Shown here: positions 8,738 to 18,350 of the stretch, in pieces
How positions within the stretch are numbered: position 1 is the first letter of the stretch
Layout: the number at the start of each line of letters is the position of its first letter
From: Methanobacterium_C sp963845285
Lineage (GTDB): Archaea > Methanobacteriota > Methanobacteria > Methanobacteriales > Methanobacteriaceae
Assembly: GCA_963845285.1 (NCBI GenBank)
Contig: CAWJRO010000021.1
Location: 1 to 64,000, forward strand
Direction of reading: 5' to 3'
Length of the DNA stretch: 64,000 nucleotides
The notes under the pieces: model-generated
The model's database searches: none
Told to the model about the DNA's origin: nothing
The model's input: the letters and a program-made list of their open reading frames with translations, nothing else
Position numbers and translations under genes: made by a program

Positions 8738-9544
8738 TTATTCAGATTTTAAAACGTCTTTTATTACGTAATTCACTCCTTCTGAGTCAAGTTTACGTGT
8801 TATGCTGTTTGTCATTTTTCCAACGGCAAAAACTAATACAGTAAGACCTCTTTTTGCTGCAGCCACTGTGGCGTCAGGAGTTGCAAATTCAAAATCTGCT
8901 TTGATGCCTAATTTTTCTGCAACAGCCCTTGAAACTGTTCCCATTTCTCCAACCCTGTCAAATCTTTTGTTATTAAATCCTTTTTCATATATTGAACTGA
9001 TCTTTTCAAAATCACAGGCCCATGATCCACCTTGATTTATAGTTGGAAGCTTTATTATGACCACAGATCCAGGTTTTAATTCTATAGTACCTCCAAGTTT
9101 GATTAAAGCTACATCTTCACCCTTTAATGCTTCATTAAGAACTTCTGCGTAGGCTGATTTTTTTTGCTTCGTTGCATAGAGTGTTCCATTTTCCATTTCA
9201 AGCCAGACTTTCTCACCTGATTTCAGTTTTTGGCGGGCTATGGCAGGCCAAACTGATTTATATGTATTCATGGTTTCAAGGACGTTGTCTGCGTATTTTC
9301 TAAGGTTTGAAGCCTCAGTTTTCACCTTTTCAATTCCTCGTTTTGTGATCTTGTATCTGGAACTTCCCATTCCTGTTTCAACAAAACCTTCCTCCACAAG
9401 ATTTTTAATGTTTTCAGAAACAGCCTGGACAGTTATTCCTAACTTGTCTGCAATGTCCTTCTGACGGAGGTGTGGTTGCCCTCGAGCTATTTCTGCCAGT
9501 ATCTGGAACTTTGTAAGTTCACCCTTCTTTTTGAAGACTTTCAT
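8738..9544 (-). CDS. Winged-helix transcriptional regulator with C-terminal ligand-type domain
   Basis: A 268-residue DNA-binding protein. Residues about 10-75 form a MarR-like winged helix (LRQKDIADKLGITVQAVSENIKNLVEEGFVE, then RYKITKRGIEKV). The remaining 190 residues form a domain found in archaeal regulators and probably bind a ligand or partner; it contains GTIELKPGSVVIIKLPTI and AAKRGLTVLVFAVGKMTNSI. The target genes cannot be told from the sequence. Both flanks are long non-coding gaps, so it is probably transcribed alone. Confidence 0.85.
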   Translation of the reverse strand: MKVFKKKGELTKFQILAEIARGQPHLRQKDIADKLGITVQAVSENIKNLVEEGFVETGMGSSRYKITKRGIEKVKTEASNLRKYADNVLETMNTYKSVWPAIARQKLKSGEKVWLEMENGTLYATKQKKSAYAEVLNEALKGEDVALIKLGGTIELKPGSVVIIKLPTINQGGSWACDFEKISSIYEKGFNNKRFDRVGEMGTVSRAVAEKLGIKADFEFATPDATVAAAKRGLTVLVFAVGKMTNSITRKLDSEGVNYVIKDVLKSE

Positions 9545-9865
9545 AAATTCACCGGTTTTTATTTAAAATTTTAAGTTTTAATTGATAATCAATGTCGTAA
9601 TTAATTTTATTTATGATCCAATGAAAATGTTATGTTTAGGAAATATAATCTTTTAAACTATGTTTCTACTTTTATCCAGAAAAATAATGCTTTTACCTAT
9701 ATATTTAATTAAATAATATAATTTTTATTGAGTTTATAATTATAATCTAAGTTTATTGTAATTTCATATAATTTATTAAGATAATCCTATTTTTTTAAAT
9801 TTTATAACATCTAATTCGCCTCAATGTATATATTATAGAATCCTTGTATGATTAAATGGGGTATT
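9545..9865. other. AT-rich promoter gap between divergent genes
   Basis: About 320 bp between the winged-helix regulator and the KAP NTPase gene. It is almost entirely A/T, contains several possible TATA boxes (TATATATTTAA near 9700, TATATATTATA near 9826) and no credible ORF. Confidence 0.4.
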
Positions 9866-12079
9866 ATGGTTAAATCAGATAAGTATGCTAAACTTTGGGA
9901 AAAAGATAGTGATAAATTAGGCACAAATTCTTTTGCAGAAGAGCTGGGTAAATTTATTTTAAATTATAGAGATACAGATAGTCTTGTGATTGGACTTTGT
10001 GGAGAATGGGGTTCAGGAAAGACTTCAATTATTAAATCTACATTATACTATATTGAAAAAGAACAAGAAGTTCCATATGATACTACATTTGGAATGCTAA
10101 TTAACTATTTTAATCGTATTTTTAGAAAAGATAAGGCATATGACTATATAGATGATGATTACCTGATAATAGAATTTAATCCATGGAAATTCTCAAATCA
10201 AGACCAATTAATATCCCAATTTTTTAAAGAAATGATAATAAAGCTTGAAAAAACAGATTATGATAATTTAAAGAAAACTGCTCAAAAACTAGAAGTATAT
10301 GCTAACTTTTTTGAGTCAATTGGTACGATTTTTCCACCGATCAAAGCCTTGTCAAGAAGCATTAAAAATAGTATAGTATCAATAAAAGATTATTCAAATA
10401 ATAAATTAAATGATTTATATGAAATTAAAGAAGAATTGAATGATATTTTAAAAAATCAAAATCATAAAATCGTTATTTTTATCGATGATATTGATAGATT
10501 AAATAAAAATGAAATCCGCCAAATCTTTCAATTAGTCAAATTATTAGCTGATTTCCCAAATACAATTTATATATTGGCTTTTGATAAAAAAATAGTTGTT
10601 AATTCGTTGAAAAATGCTCAAAAAGATATAGAAATAGATTCGATGAGTAATATAAGGGATCAAGATGGTTTAAAATACTTAGAAAAAATAATACAAGTTA
10701 TTTATGAGGTTCCAAAAATTTCTCGAAAGGATATTAAAATATTATTAGATGAAGAACTTAAAAATTTTAAAAAACATGAAAGATGGGATGAAGAACAATG
10801 GTCCTATTATCAAAGAATTGGAATTAAATATTTTTTTAAGAATATAAGAGATATTAATCGTTATTATAATACGTTACTTTTTAATTTCGAAATGTTAAAA
10901 GATGAAGTAAATTTACCCGACCTTTTTGCAATTACTTCTTTTCAAGTTTTTATTCCTGAAGTATATGATGCTATTAAGAATAATAAAGATATTTTTGGAG
11001 GAGATCTTGAATATATACTTAGTTTAATGGGAACAGAACAAAATAAAGCTGAATATAAAGATTTTATAGAAAAAACTATTAATAAAGGAAATCATAAAAT
11101 ATCGGAAGATAATCTAATGAAATTATTAAAGAGCATGTTTCCGCGTGTGGTTGATATTTGTGGTGATGATAAATATCCTGACTTTCCATGTAAGAACGAT
11201 TTGAGAAGAATATGTAAATTAGACATGTTTGATACATATTTTAGATTTTCAGTTCCGAAATGGGAATTATCTCAAAAAGAGTTTAATGATATAATTAATA
11301 ATGCAAATAAAATCGAATCATTTACTAATACATTAACAGATCTCATTGATGACCAGAGAATATATAAATTCCTTGAATTGTTGCAATATTCTAATTTAGA
11401 TATCCCTAAGGAAAATATAAAGGCAATCATTAAGGCAATGATTAATATTAGTGATTTATTTCCTTCAAGCAATCGCCGACGTGAACGAGAAGATGAAATT
11501 TTGTATACAATAATGCATTTAGGTTCCTCTCTGGATCAAAAAGAAAGATTTAATACTTTTAAACATGCTATAAACGTTTCGGAAAGTTTATATATTCCAA
11601 TTTATGTTGTAAATTCTATTGATAATTTCTTCGGTGGTGCATTTGAACATCCAGATTTTTCAACTCAACAAATTAAGTCATTGAAAAAAGTATGTGTAGA
11701 TAAAATTAAGATTTGGGCTAAAAACGAAAAATTAATTAGTGTTCAAGGAATTTTATTTATTCTTCAATGTTGGGCGGGATGGGGAGAAAAGAATGATGTT
11801 AAAAAATTTACCACTAGTTTAAATGAAAAGTATTCATTGAGATTAATAGAAATTTCATCTTCAAGCAGAAGTATAATTTTAGATGATGCTGTAAACGATT
11901 TTATAAGAACTATGCACAATATTATGGATTTAGCTATACTAAAAAACAATTTAGAAAAAATTAATGCCAATTTAGAGGATAATGATAAATATAAAACCTT
12001 TATTGAAGCTGTTATTAAAAGTCTAAACGAATCATATTTGAAATCATCAAATTTAGGTGATTCAATTGAGAATAGTTAA
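9866..12079 (+). CDS. KAP-family P-loop NTPase
   Basis: A 737-residue STAND-like KAP ATPase. Walker A GEWGSGKT is at residues 46-53, the family's FNPWKF motif at 104-109, and Walker B with following acids (IVIFIDDIDRL) at about 202-212. KAP NTPases are known from animal membrane scaffolds and from bacterial phage-defence and plasmid contexts. Here the usual pair of transmembrane helices inserted after Walker A is not evident, so this is probably a soluble subtype. ATG 9866 follows GGGG at 5 nt and is preferred to ATG 9848. The gene is very AT-rich and stands between housekeeping genes, suggesting acquisition. Confidence 0.85.
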   Translation: MVKSDKYAKLWEKDSDKLGTNSFAEELGKFILNYRDTDSLVIGLCGEWGSGKTSIIKSTLYYIEKEQEVPYDTTFGMLINYFNRIFRKDKAYDYIDDDYLIIEFNPWKFSNQDQLISQFFKEMIIKLEKTDYDNLKKTAQKLEVYANFFESIGTIFPPIKALSRSIKNSIVSIKDYSNNKLNDLYEIKEELNDILKNQNHKIVIFIDDIDRLNKNEIRQIFQLVKLLADFPNTIYILAFDKKIVVNSLKNAQKDIEIDSMSNIRDQDGLKYLEKIIQVIYEVPKISRKDIKILLDEELKNFKKHERWDEEQWSYYQRIGIKYFFKNIRDINRYYNTLLFNFEMLKDEVNLPDLFAITSFQVFIPEVYDAIKNNKDIFGGDLEYILSLMGTEQNKAEYKDFIEKTINKGNHKISEDNLMKLLKSMFPRVVDICGDDKYPDFPCKNDLRRICKLDMFDTYFRFSVPKWELSQKEFNDIINNANKIESFTNTLTDLIDDQRIYKFLELLQYSNLDIPKENIKAIIKAMINISDLFPSSNRRREREDEILYTIMHLGSSLDQKERFNTFKHAINVSESLYIPIYVVNSIDNFFGGAFEHPDFSTQQIKSLKKVCVDKIKIWAKNEKLISVQGILFILQCWAGWGEKNDVKKFTTSLNEKYSLRLIEISSSSRSIILDDAVNDFIRTMHNIMDLAILKNNLEKINANLEDNDKYKTFIEAVIKSLNESYLKSSNLGDSIENS

Positions 12080-12181
12080 AAAATACTTCAAAAGATTAAT
12101 TTTATCATTAAACTCAATCTTTACTTCTTTTTTAAATCTATTAATAAAAATTTTCAATTTCAATCTTTTGACATTGAATGT

Positions 12182-12195
12182 ATGAAACGTTTCAT
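12182..12195. promoter_or_regulatory. 14-bp perfect palindrome, possible operator
   Basis: ATGAAACGTTTCAT is a perfect palindrome 33 bp before the ATG of a small ORF and 100 bp after the KAP gene. A short TTTATATT TATA-like box lies at about 12211, between the palindrome and the ORF. A dimeric repressor site is a reasonable inference; no regulator gene is adjacent. Confidence 0.4.
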
Positions 12196-12228
12196 TTTAT
12201 TGCTCACACTTTATATTGAGGTGATAGA

Positions 12229-12357
12229 ATGATATCAATAGCTGGACATGAATTTATATTAATAAATTATCCTAAAAAAGATAACGATTTCGCTATTTAT
12301 ATTTATTTATTAAATTTTATCATTTTATTGATATTTCATGAAATTCTATTTAATTAA
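12229..12357 (+). CDS. Possible small protein, 42 residues
   Basis: ATG 12229 follows the strong ribosome binding site GAGGTGAT with 4-nt spacing, which is the main support. The product has a polar N-terminal half (about residues 1-20, with PKKDND) and a hydrophobic C-terminal half (FAIYIYLLNFIILLIFHEILFN) that could sit in a membrane. It lies 150 bp downstream of the KAP NTPase gene in the same direction and may be a partner or an independent short peptide. No family is recognised. Confidence 0.4.
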   Translation: MISIAGHEFILINYPKKDNDFAIYIYLLNFIILLIFHEILFN

Positions 12358-12417
12358 AATTTATTATATCTCATAAATTATTTATTCATGGGTTTTATTA
12401 ACTGGATTGAAATCTAA

Positions 12418-13821
12418 TTAGATCAGTCCGTTCAAACTCTCATCAAATAGGTTCAAGAAAGTTTCTGTACTACCTTCAGGTATGTAAGCCCCACAGGCTA
12501 CTGAATGGCCTCCACCGGTGCCCCCCACTTTCTCGGCCACTTTTCGTATCAAATTCCCGAAGTGTATTCCATCATAGGCAAGAAGACGTGAACATCTCAG
12601 TGATACTTTCAATCCTTTTTTTTCATCTCCAATTTCTGTGAAACCTATTATTGGTTTTTTCCAGTCTCCATAACTAAGAATCATACCTGCTATGGTCCCG
12701 ATGACATTGCTTTTTATTTCGCTGCCATTGAAGTACTGAATGTTGTTCATTGGAATGATCCTTTCTTCTTCCCTGATCCAATCCATTTTCTGGGCGAGAT
12801 ATCTTTTATGTTCACGTGCTAAATCATCCATATCATCAAGTGCAAGAGATCTATCTCCTTTTAAAACGTTCATAGCGATTTCGGGATGATTATGGCGACT
12901 GCATGCATTCACAGCAGTTGAGAATTCACTGGCATCTCGTAGTGGAGAATACTTTTTCTCCTTTAAAAATTCATAAGAATCCCCTGAAATAAGTTTTGGG
13001 ATATATCTCACGTATTTTGGTGGAACTTCCATGCTTAACATTCGTATGAGCTCGGAAAATAAGGTGCTTTTCTCTTCAATGCTTAAATCACATAAAGATC
13101 TGTTTTTTCTACCATTTTTTGTTGGAATGCCCAGTTTGTTCAACATTAAAATACATTCAGTTTTATTATTTGTTATTGGAAGATTTACATCCCCAAAATA
13201 AGATAAAGCTACAAATAATGGTCTTGTTTGTCTTCCATAAATTGAAAGATCATTTATTGATTCTACCAGGTTGTTTTGGACGCTATCTGTGAGTATTTCA
13301 TGGTTTAAACCCTGTAATTTTCCTGTTAAACTATTTTGCATGTCTCCAACAGCACTTAAAACACCCATCCAACTTAAATCATAAAATCCAAAGGTTTTAG
13401 CCAGTAAGTATGTCATTCCTCCGCCTGAAATTTCGTATGATCCATCCATGTTGTAGAAATGAGGGTTTATCTCAAGAAATTTACATTTTGTGTAGTGGTT
13501 TATATCCCTTATTGGGGGGTGGTGGTCTAAAACCAGAACTTTGGATGATGAAGTGCAGAATTTATCTAGATTTTGTCCAGAACCCAGATCAGAGAATATT
13601 GTAAGTTCATTGGTAGTTTTAAGATCATCTATCTTATCCAAGCTTATGAATTCAACTTCATGTTCCTTCCCCATCCTATCAAGCATTGAGGATAACAGAG
13701 ACCCTGCAGTTATGCCATCGCAGTCTATGTGGCTGTATATTTTGATGTCCTCAGCCTTTTCAACCATTTCATGGGCTTTGGAAAAGGCTTTATTCATTGA
13801 ATTTTCCTGACTCTCGACCAT
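12418..13821 (-). CDS. Archaeal RecJ-like single-strand exonuclease (DHH/DHHA1)
   Basis: A 467-residue DHH-superfamily phosphoesterase. Motif I is SHIDCDGITAG, motif II IFSDLGSG, motif III LDHHPP, and the C-terminal DHHA1 nucleic-acid-binding motif is VGGTGGGHSVACGAYIP. Family members hydrolyse single-stranded DNA or RNA, and archaeal relatives (GAN/RecJ) associate with the replisome as Cdc45-like proteins. The spacer between DHH and DHHA1 is longer than in nano-RNase types, consistent with the archaeal RecJ group. Exact role (GAN or RNA-processing homologue) not resolved. Confidence 0.88.
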   Translation of the reverse strand: MVESQENSMNKAFSKAHEMVEKAEDIKIYSHIDCDGITAGSLLSSMLDRMGKEHEVEFISLDKIDDLKTTNELTIFSDLGSGQNLDKFCTSSSKVLVLDHHPPIRDINHYTKCKFLEINPHFYNMDGSYEISGGGMTYLLAKTFGFYDLSWMGVLSAVGDMQNSLTGKLQGLNHEILTDSVQNNLVESINDLSIYGRQTRPLFVALSYFGDVNLPITNNKTECILMLNKLGIPTKNGRKNRSLCDLSIEEKSTLFSELIRMLSMEVPPKYVRYIPKLISGDSYEFLKEKKYSPLRDASEFSTAVNACSRHNHPEIAMNVLKGDRSLALDDMDDLAREHKRYLAQKMDWIREEERIIPMNNIQYFNGSEIKSNVIGTIAGMILSYGDWKKPIIGFTEIGDEKKGLKVSLRCSRLLAYDGIHFGNLIRKVAEKVGGTGGGHSVACGAYIPEGSTETFLNLFDESLNGLI

Positions 13822-14401
13822 AAATTGACTCCTGATTAAATATTGAAGATTAAATATTAAAATTAATGATTATGAAATAATTATTTAAATTAAGTAATTA
13901 TTTTTGAATGAACTCGTTGGAATTGAAATCTAAAATTACTTAAAAAGTTTTTAGATGGAATTAATGAGACGAAAACAGCATACTACTGAAACAGCATACT
14001 TCAAATTATATTCCTCAAAATCATTCTTAATTTTATGTTATCTTCTATTACTTAGTTCACTTCGCTCTACTTATCTTATTTAAATTAGGTATAAATTATA
14101 ATTAAATTTAACTCTTTTGACTTATTATTAAACTCCTAATTACTTAAAAAATTAATAAAAATTAATTAAAAATAAAAATTAAAAAAGATTAAAAAAAAGA
14201 TCCCATGTTCTGATTGGAAAATAAGTCTAATTAAAAATGGTTTTAAATTAGATTTGTTTGGAGGTTTGTTTGTGTTAAATATGGGGAGCTGACTTCGATC
14301 ATGGTTCATTGAACTGTCGTGAATTTAATATGGAATTCCGGATTTTTTAATGAATTCATATGGAATTGGGGTTTTTGCATGCTTTATGATTTCAATCAAA
14401 A
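13822..14401. other. Gene-free AT-rich gap
   Basis: About 580 bp between recJ-like and srp19 genes. Stop codons are dense in all frames. A TCTAATT/AATTAGA hairpin near 14225-14251 and two ATATGGAATT repeats near 14328 and 14358 are the only structures noticed. The T-rich part may hold terminators for srp19. Confidence 0.4.
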
Positions 14402-14674
14402 CTACGATCGTGAACTTTTAATTAAATTACTTATTTTAATGAGAAGCTCCCTTTTTGGCATGTTCTTGTCCACAACAACCCTTCCTGACAGTTCCCACCA
14501 TGATTTAGGGTAAGCTTTACTGTTTTCTATTTTTGGATTCATTCCAAGTTTTTCAGCAGCCTTTGAAATCTCCCGCAACTTTGGAGAAGTTACTGCATTA
14601 TCTTTAGATATTCTCCTTCCTTCCCCTTTTGTTTTCTTTGAATCAAGGTAAACAGGCCATATTATTGCTTTCAT
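14402..14674 (-). CDS. srp19: Signal recognition particle 19 kDa protein
   Basis: A 90-residue SRP19 protein, which binds SRP RNA helices 6 and 8 and prepares it for SRP54 binding. Typical features are the N-terminal IIWPVYLDS, the GEGRRISKDNAV segment contacting RNA, and the PKSWWELSGRVVVDK stretch. ATG 14674 is chosen because AGGTGA lies 5 nt upstream; a GTG at 14683 would be inside that ribosome binding site. Confidence 0.93.
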   Translation of the reverse strand: MKAIIWPVYLDSKKTKGEGRRISKDNAVTSPKLREISKAAEKLGMNPKIENSKAYPKSWWELSGRVVVDKNMPKRELLIKISNLIKSSRS

Positions 14675-14773
14675 GGGTTTCACCTACTTAATATCTAGAT
14701 CTTACTTATATCAACTTTTCATATTAATTCAATTTTATGTTGTAATCGATTTAGGGTTAATCTGTTAGACTAC

Positions 14774-15574
14774 TTAATTTGCTTGAATCATTTTTCCAAA
14801 TAATTTCTCAAGCATGGCTTTAACTGTGTATTCATCTGGAGTTATCGCAGTGATCCCCTCATTTTCAAGGGGTTTGGCCGTTACAGGACCGATTGCGGCA
14901 ACTAAAACGTTATTTTGTAAGGATTTCACCAGCTCCCCTTTTCTCCCTTCTTCTTCTGCTACTTCAAATAGATTTTTAACTGTTAAAGTACTTGTGAAAG
15001 TTACAGCGTCCACGTCTTTGTCAATTAAGCTATTTATAAGCTTTTTAACATTTTTTTTATCCTTTGGAACAGCTGATTTATAAGCTTCAGCCATTAAAAC
15101 CTCTGCACCCATAGCTTTCAGGCCATTTGGAAGCACATCTCTTGCGGCCATGGTTCTTGGAATTCCTATTTTTTTATTGCGAACATTTATATCCTTAAAA
15201 ATTTTAAGAAGTCCCTCTGCAGTGTAATCTTCAGGAACGATGTCAGCGTCCAGCCCATGTTCATTTAGATATTTTTCTGTTCTGGGGCCGATAACTGCTA
15301 TTTTACAGTTGGGGTTTAATCTTTCTTTTAGATCTTTGCAGTGTTTAATTATGGATAAGATCCCTGTTGGGGATGTGAATATCATCCAGTCAAGTTTATC
15401 AGCTATTTTACAGAGATTAATCAATGATTCAGAGTTTGAAACTTGGATTTCAAGGGTTGGTGCCACCATGGCTATTCCACCATACTTTTCAACAATGTCC
15501 ACAGCTTTTTGACTTCGTTCAGCTGGTCGGGTTATGGCTATTACTTTACCGTTGATGTTAAGATTGTTGTTCAT
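14774..15574 (-). CDS. hemD: Uroporphyrinogen-III synthase
   Basis: A 266-residue HemD protein. It cyclises hydroxymethylbilane with inversion of ring D to give uroporphyrinogen III, the precursor of F430, cobalamin and sirohaem. Sequence conservation in HemD is low, but IAITRPAERSQKAVDIVEKYGG at the N-terminus, DWMIFTSPTGI, IAVIGPRTEKYL, DAVTFTSTLTVKNLF and AIGPVTAKPLENEGI are characteristic. Its ATG overlaps the cobA stop by 4 nt, so the two are translationally coupled. Confidence 0.93.
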   Translation of the reverse strand: MNNNLNINGKVIAITRPAERSQKAVDIVEKYGGIAMVAPTLEIQVSNSESLINLCKIADKLDWMIFTSPTGILSIIKHCKDLKERLNPNCKIAVIGPRTEKYLNEHGLDADIVPEDYTAEGLLKIFKDINVRNKKIGIPRTMAARDVLPNGLKAMGAEVLMAEAYKSAVPKDKKNVKKLINSLIDKDVDAVTFTSTLTVKNLFEVAEEEGRKGELVKSLQNNVLVAAIGPVTAKPLENEGITAITPDEYTVKAMLEKLFGKMIQAN

Positions 15575-16275
15575 AATTGGGCCTTCTTAAACACATCCAC
15601 AACATGTCCCACAACCACAAGTGCCGGTGTTTTAATGTCTTTTTGGGTTATGTCTTCGAGGGTTCCGGTTATTACTCTTTGATCAGGCAGTGTACCACTT
15701 TCAATAACGCATACTGGTGTTTTAGGGTCTTTGTACTTCATTATTTCTTGGGTATTTTCTTCCAACATTCCGATACCCATTAATATTATTATAGTATCTG
15801 CATTGAAGTTCCATTTCACCTGTTTACAGGATTTAGTTGGGTCTTCATGTCCTGTTACTATTGTTAATGATGTTGCAACTCCTCTATGGGTTACAGGAAG
15901 TCCTACAGATGTTGGAACGCCTACAGCTGATGTTACACCCGGTATGAATTCAACGAGAATTCCTTCTTCAAGGAGGGCCAACATTTCTTCACCGCCACGT
16001 CCAAAAACAAACGGATCTCCCCCTTTAAGTCTCACAACAACATCATGTTTTTTACCTTCATCTACAAGAATCTGATTAATCTCTTCCTGCTTTTTGTAGT
16101 GTTCTCCTGCCTTTTTACCGACATAGATGAATTCTGCAGATTCTGCGTATTTCAAAATTTCTTCATTTGCAAGTCTGTCATATACAACAACATCTGCCTT
16201 TTTTAAGGTGTTTATGGCTTTAACTGTTATTAACTCAGGATCTCCGGGTCCAGCACCTACTAAATATACTACCAT
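15571..16275 (-). CDS. cobA: Uroporphyrinogen-III C-methyltransferase
   Basis: A 234-residue SAM-dependent methyltransferase that adds methyl groups at C2 and C7 of uroporphyrinogen III, giving precorrin-2 for F430, B12 and sirohaem. Signatures are VYLVGAGPGDPELITVKA at the N-terminus, RLKGGDPFVFGRGGEE and VEFIPGVTSAVGVP. The chosen ATG 16275 has AGGATGA a few bases upstream; the longer frame to 16314 adds 13 unconserved residues. It overlaps hemD by 4 nt, forming a tetrapyrrole operon. Confidence 0.95.
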   Translation of the reverse strand: MVVYLVGAGPGDPELITVKAINTLKKADVVVYDRLANEEILKYAESAEFIYVGKKAGEHYKKQEEINQILVDEGKKHDVVVRLKGGDPFVFGRGGEEMLALLEEGILVEFIPGVTSAVGVPTSVGLPVTHRGVATSLTIVTGHEDPTKSCKQVKWNFNADTIIILMGIGMLEENTQEIMKYKDPKTPVCVIESGTLPDQRVITGTLEDITQKDIKTPALVVVGHVVDVFKKAQL

Positions 16276-16370
16276 GGCTTCATCCTCTGATTTTTGTGAT
16301 AATTGAATTAACAATTGAATTATAATTAACCTCTAAAAATATGTTAATTTAATTTTAATCTAAAAAATAT

Positions 16371-17021
16371 CTAATAATTGACAATTCCTTTAAAGAATTT
16401 TAAACCATCATCAGATCCAAGAATAGTCTCGGAAGCTCTTTCTGGGTGAGGCATAACTGCACATACTAATCCTTCTTCATCACAAACTCCAGTTACAGCT
16501 TCTATTGATCCATTGGGGTTTTTTGATTCGAATGAAAGCACGATCTGATCGTTTTCATACAGTTTTTCAATTTTTTCTGTATAATAACGACCTTCAGCAT
16601 GAGCTATGGGCATCCTTATTACTTCGTTCTTTTTGTACATGTTTGTGAAAGGTGTTCTTGTTGTTTTAACCTTTAATTCTGCCCAATCACATATAAACTT
16701 TGCATTTTCGTTTCTTGTAAACACTCCCGGAACAAGTCCAACCTCTGCGAGTATCTGAGCTCCGTTGCAGATTCCAAGAACTGGTTTATCTTCTTTAACC
16801 GCTTCTTTGATGCCCTTTATAACTGGAGTTATTGCTGCTATGGCTCCAGCCCTTAGATAGTCTCCATATGAGAAACCACCAGGTATCACTATGGCTTCAA
16901 AGTCTGAGAGATCCCTTTGACTCCACCAGATGTAATCAGGTTCTGCACCTGCAAGTTCAAGGGCGTGGAAAACATCTCTATCACAGTTTGAGCCGGGAAA
17001 TCTTATAATTCCTACTTTCAT
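16371..17021 (-). CDS. purQ: Phosphoribosylformylglycinamidine synthase subunit PurQ
   Basis: A 216-residue class-I glutamine amidotransferase subunit of FGAM synthase in purine biosynthesis; it supplies ammonia to PurL. The N-terminal VGIIRFPGSNCDRD, the nucleophile elbow GICNGAQILAEVGL and the histidine region VMPHPERASE are all present. Start ATG 17021 follows GAGGGATAA. It lies 16 bp after purS. No purL is in this window, so the complex is completed from elsewhere. Confidence 0.96.
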   Translation of the reverse strand: MKVGIIRFPGSNCDRDVFHALELAGAEPDYIWWSQRDLSDFEAIVIPGGFSYGDYLRAGAIAAITPVIKGIKEAVKEDKPVLGICNGAQILAEVGLVPGVFTRNENAKFICDWAELKVKTTRTPFTNMYKKNEVIRMPIAHAEGRYYTEKIEKLYENDQIVLSFESKNPNGSIEAVTGVCDEEGLVCAVMPHPERASETILGSDDGLKFFKGIVNY

Positions 17022-17037
17022 TTTATCCCTCGTGTAT

Positions 17038-17292
17038 TCATTCATTTTTTGGGTTTACTTTTATCTCGTAATCATGGATTACAGGGTTGCAAAGGAGTCT
17101 CTGACACATTTCGTCCACATTTTGGTGTGCAGACTTCTCATTTTCTCCTTCAAGTGAGAATTTTATTATGTCAATGGTGTCAGTATTTTCAACGTTGTAA
17201 TCCAAAAGAGCCAGAGCCCTCTGTATTGTGGATGCTTCCGGGTTTAACATACCCTTTTTTAGGCTTATTCTAACCTCAATATCATATTTCAT
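17038..17292 (-). CDS. purS: Phosphoribosylformylglycinamidine synthase subunit PurS
   Basis: An 84-residue PurS that bridges PurQ and PurL in the three-part FGAM synthase. The sequence YDIEVRISLKKGMLNPEAST is characteristic and the size normal. ATG 17292 is preceded by GAGAGGA at a slightly long 9-nt spacing; the TTG at 17310 would be upstream of that site. It is the first gene of a purS-purQ pair. Confidence 0.93.
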   Translation of the reverse strand: MKYDIEVRISLKKGMLNPEASTIQRALALLDYNVENTDTIDIIKFSLEGENEKSAHQNVDEMCQRLLCNPVIHDYEIKVNPKNE

Positions 17293-17511
17293 ATGGATCA
17301 ATCCTCTCAAGAAGCTTTAAAATACAATTTCATTTATTAAAAATTTCATTTACTAAAATTATTAATTTATTCATTTATTATTTTACCTTCAATTACTGTT
17401 TTTCCTTTTAGAAATGGACTTATTAATTTTAAGGATTAATGAATGAAAATAATGAAATTTTTTAAGGAGTTCAATGAAATTCCAATTATGATTAATTCGT
17501 TAAATATCTAA

Positions 17512-18258
17512 TTAAATATCTAAATTCCACTTTTTCTTGTCTTTTTCATCAAGTACAATTGATGCAATTTTGATATAAGCATCCATCACACCGGATTCAC
17601 CTTTTCTGAAGAGGTCTTTGTCAAGGTTATCACATGTTTCAATATCCCAGAATCTGCATGAGTCTGGGCTTATTTCATCTCCTAAAATTAGGTTACCCTG
17701 GTTATCATGCCCGAATTCAATTTTGAAATCAGGAAATAACAGTCCACGAGATTTAAGGAAGTCTTTCAAAACTGTGTTTATATTCAAAGTGATCTCCCTT
17801 ATGCTGTCAAGCTCTTCTCGGGTTATAATACCTAAAGCCACTGCTATATCATCGTTAAGGGTGGGATCGTGGTATTCATCGCTTTTATAATCCATCTGTA
17901 TGATTGGTGGCTCAAACTCCTGTTTCTCTTTAAACGGGAAATTTCGAAGCAGACTTCCTGCGGCTATGTTTCGTGTTATCACTTCAATTGGGATCATCTT
18001 AAGCTTTTTAGATAACATGTAACCTGGTTTTAAAAGCTCTATGTACTGAGTTTTAACTCCCGCGTCTTCAAGGATTTCAAAAAACTTTGCAGAAATTATA
18101 GAATTGTAAAAACCTTTTTTATTGAGGCTTTCCTTTTTTGCACCATCTCCTGCAGTTATATCGTCTCTAAATTTGACTATAACCATTTCAGAGTTGTCTG
18201 TTTCGTATACATCCTTTGCTTTGCCTTTATATATAAGATTTCCAATCTTTGCGTTCAT
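17512..18258 (-). CDS. purC: SAICAR synthetase
   Basis: A 248-residue phosphoribosylaminoimidazole-succinocarboxamide synthase, which ligates aspartate to CAIR in purine synthesis using ATP. Conserved segments are LIYKGKAKDVYETDN at the N-terminus, VKFRDDITAGDGAKKESL, MIPIEVITRNIAAGSLLRNF and LILGDEISPDSCRFWD. Full length. It lies in the same direction as purS-purQ but 200 bp upstream, with its own promoter region facing glmS. Confidence 0.96.
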   Translation of the reverse strand: MNAKIGNLIYKGKAKDVYETDNSEMVIVKFRDDITAGDGAKKESLNKKGFYNSIISAKFFEILEDAGVKTQYIELLKPGYMLSKKLKMIPIEVITRNIAAGSLLRNFPFKEKQEFEPPIIQMDYKSDEYHDPTLNDDIAVALGIITREELDSIREITLNINTVLKDFLKSRGLLFPDFKIEFGHDNQGNLILGDEISPDSCRFWDIETCDNLDKDLFRKGESGVMDAYIKIASIVLDEKDKKKWNLDI

Positions 18259-18340
18259 TTTAACTCCATTCTTTTGTATTTTTGTATAAATTTGATTATT
18301 TTACATAAAATAATTATCTTTGTTAAACTAATTATCAAAT

Positions 18341-18350
18341 GTTTATATAC
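18341..18350 (+). promoter_or_regulatory. TATA box of glmS
   Basis: GTTTATATAC lies about 115 bp before the glmS start codon, implying a leader of roughly 90 nt. ACAATAT and ATATTGT at about 18349 and 18370 form an inverted repeat around the expected start of transcription, which could be an operator; this is a weak inference. Confidence 0.4.
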
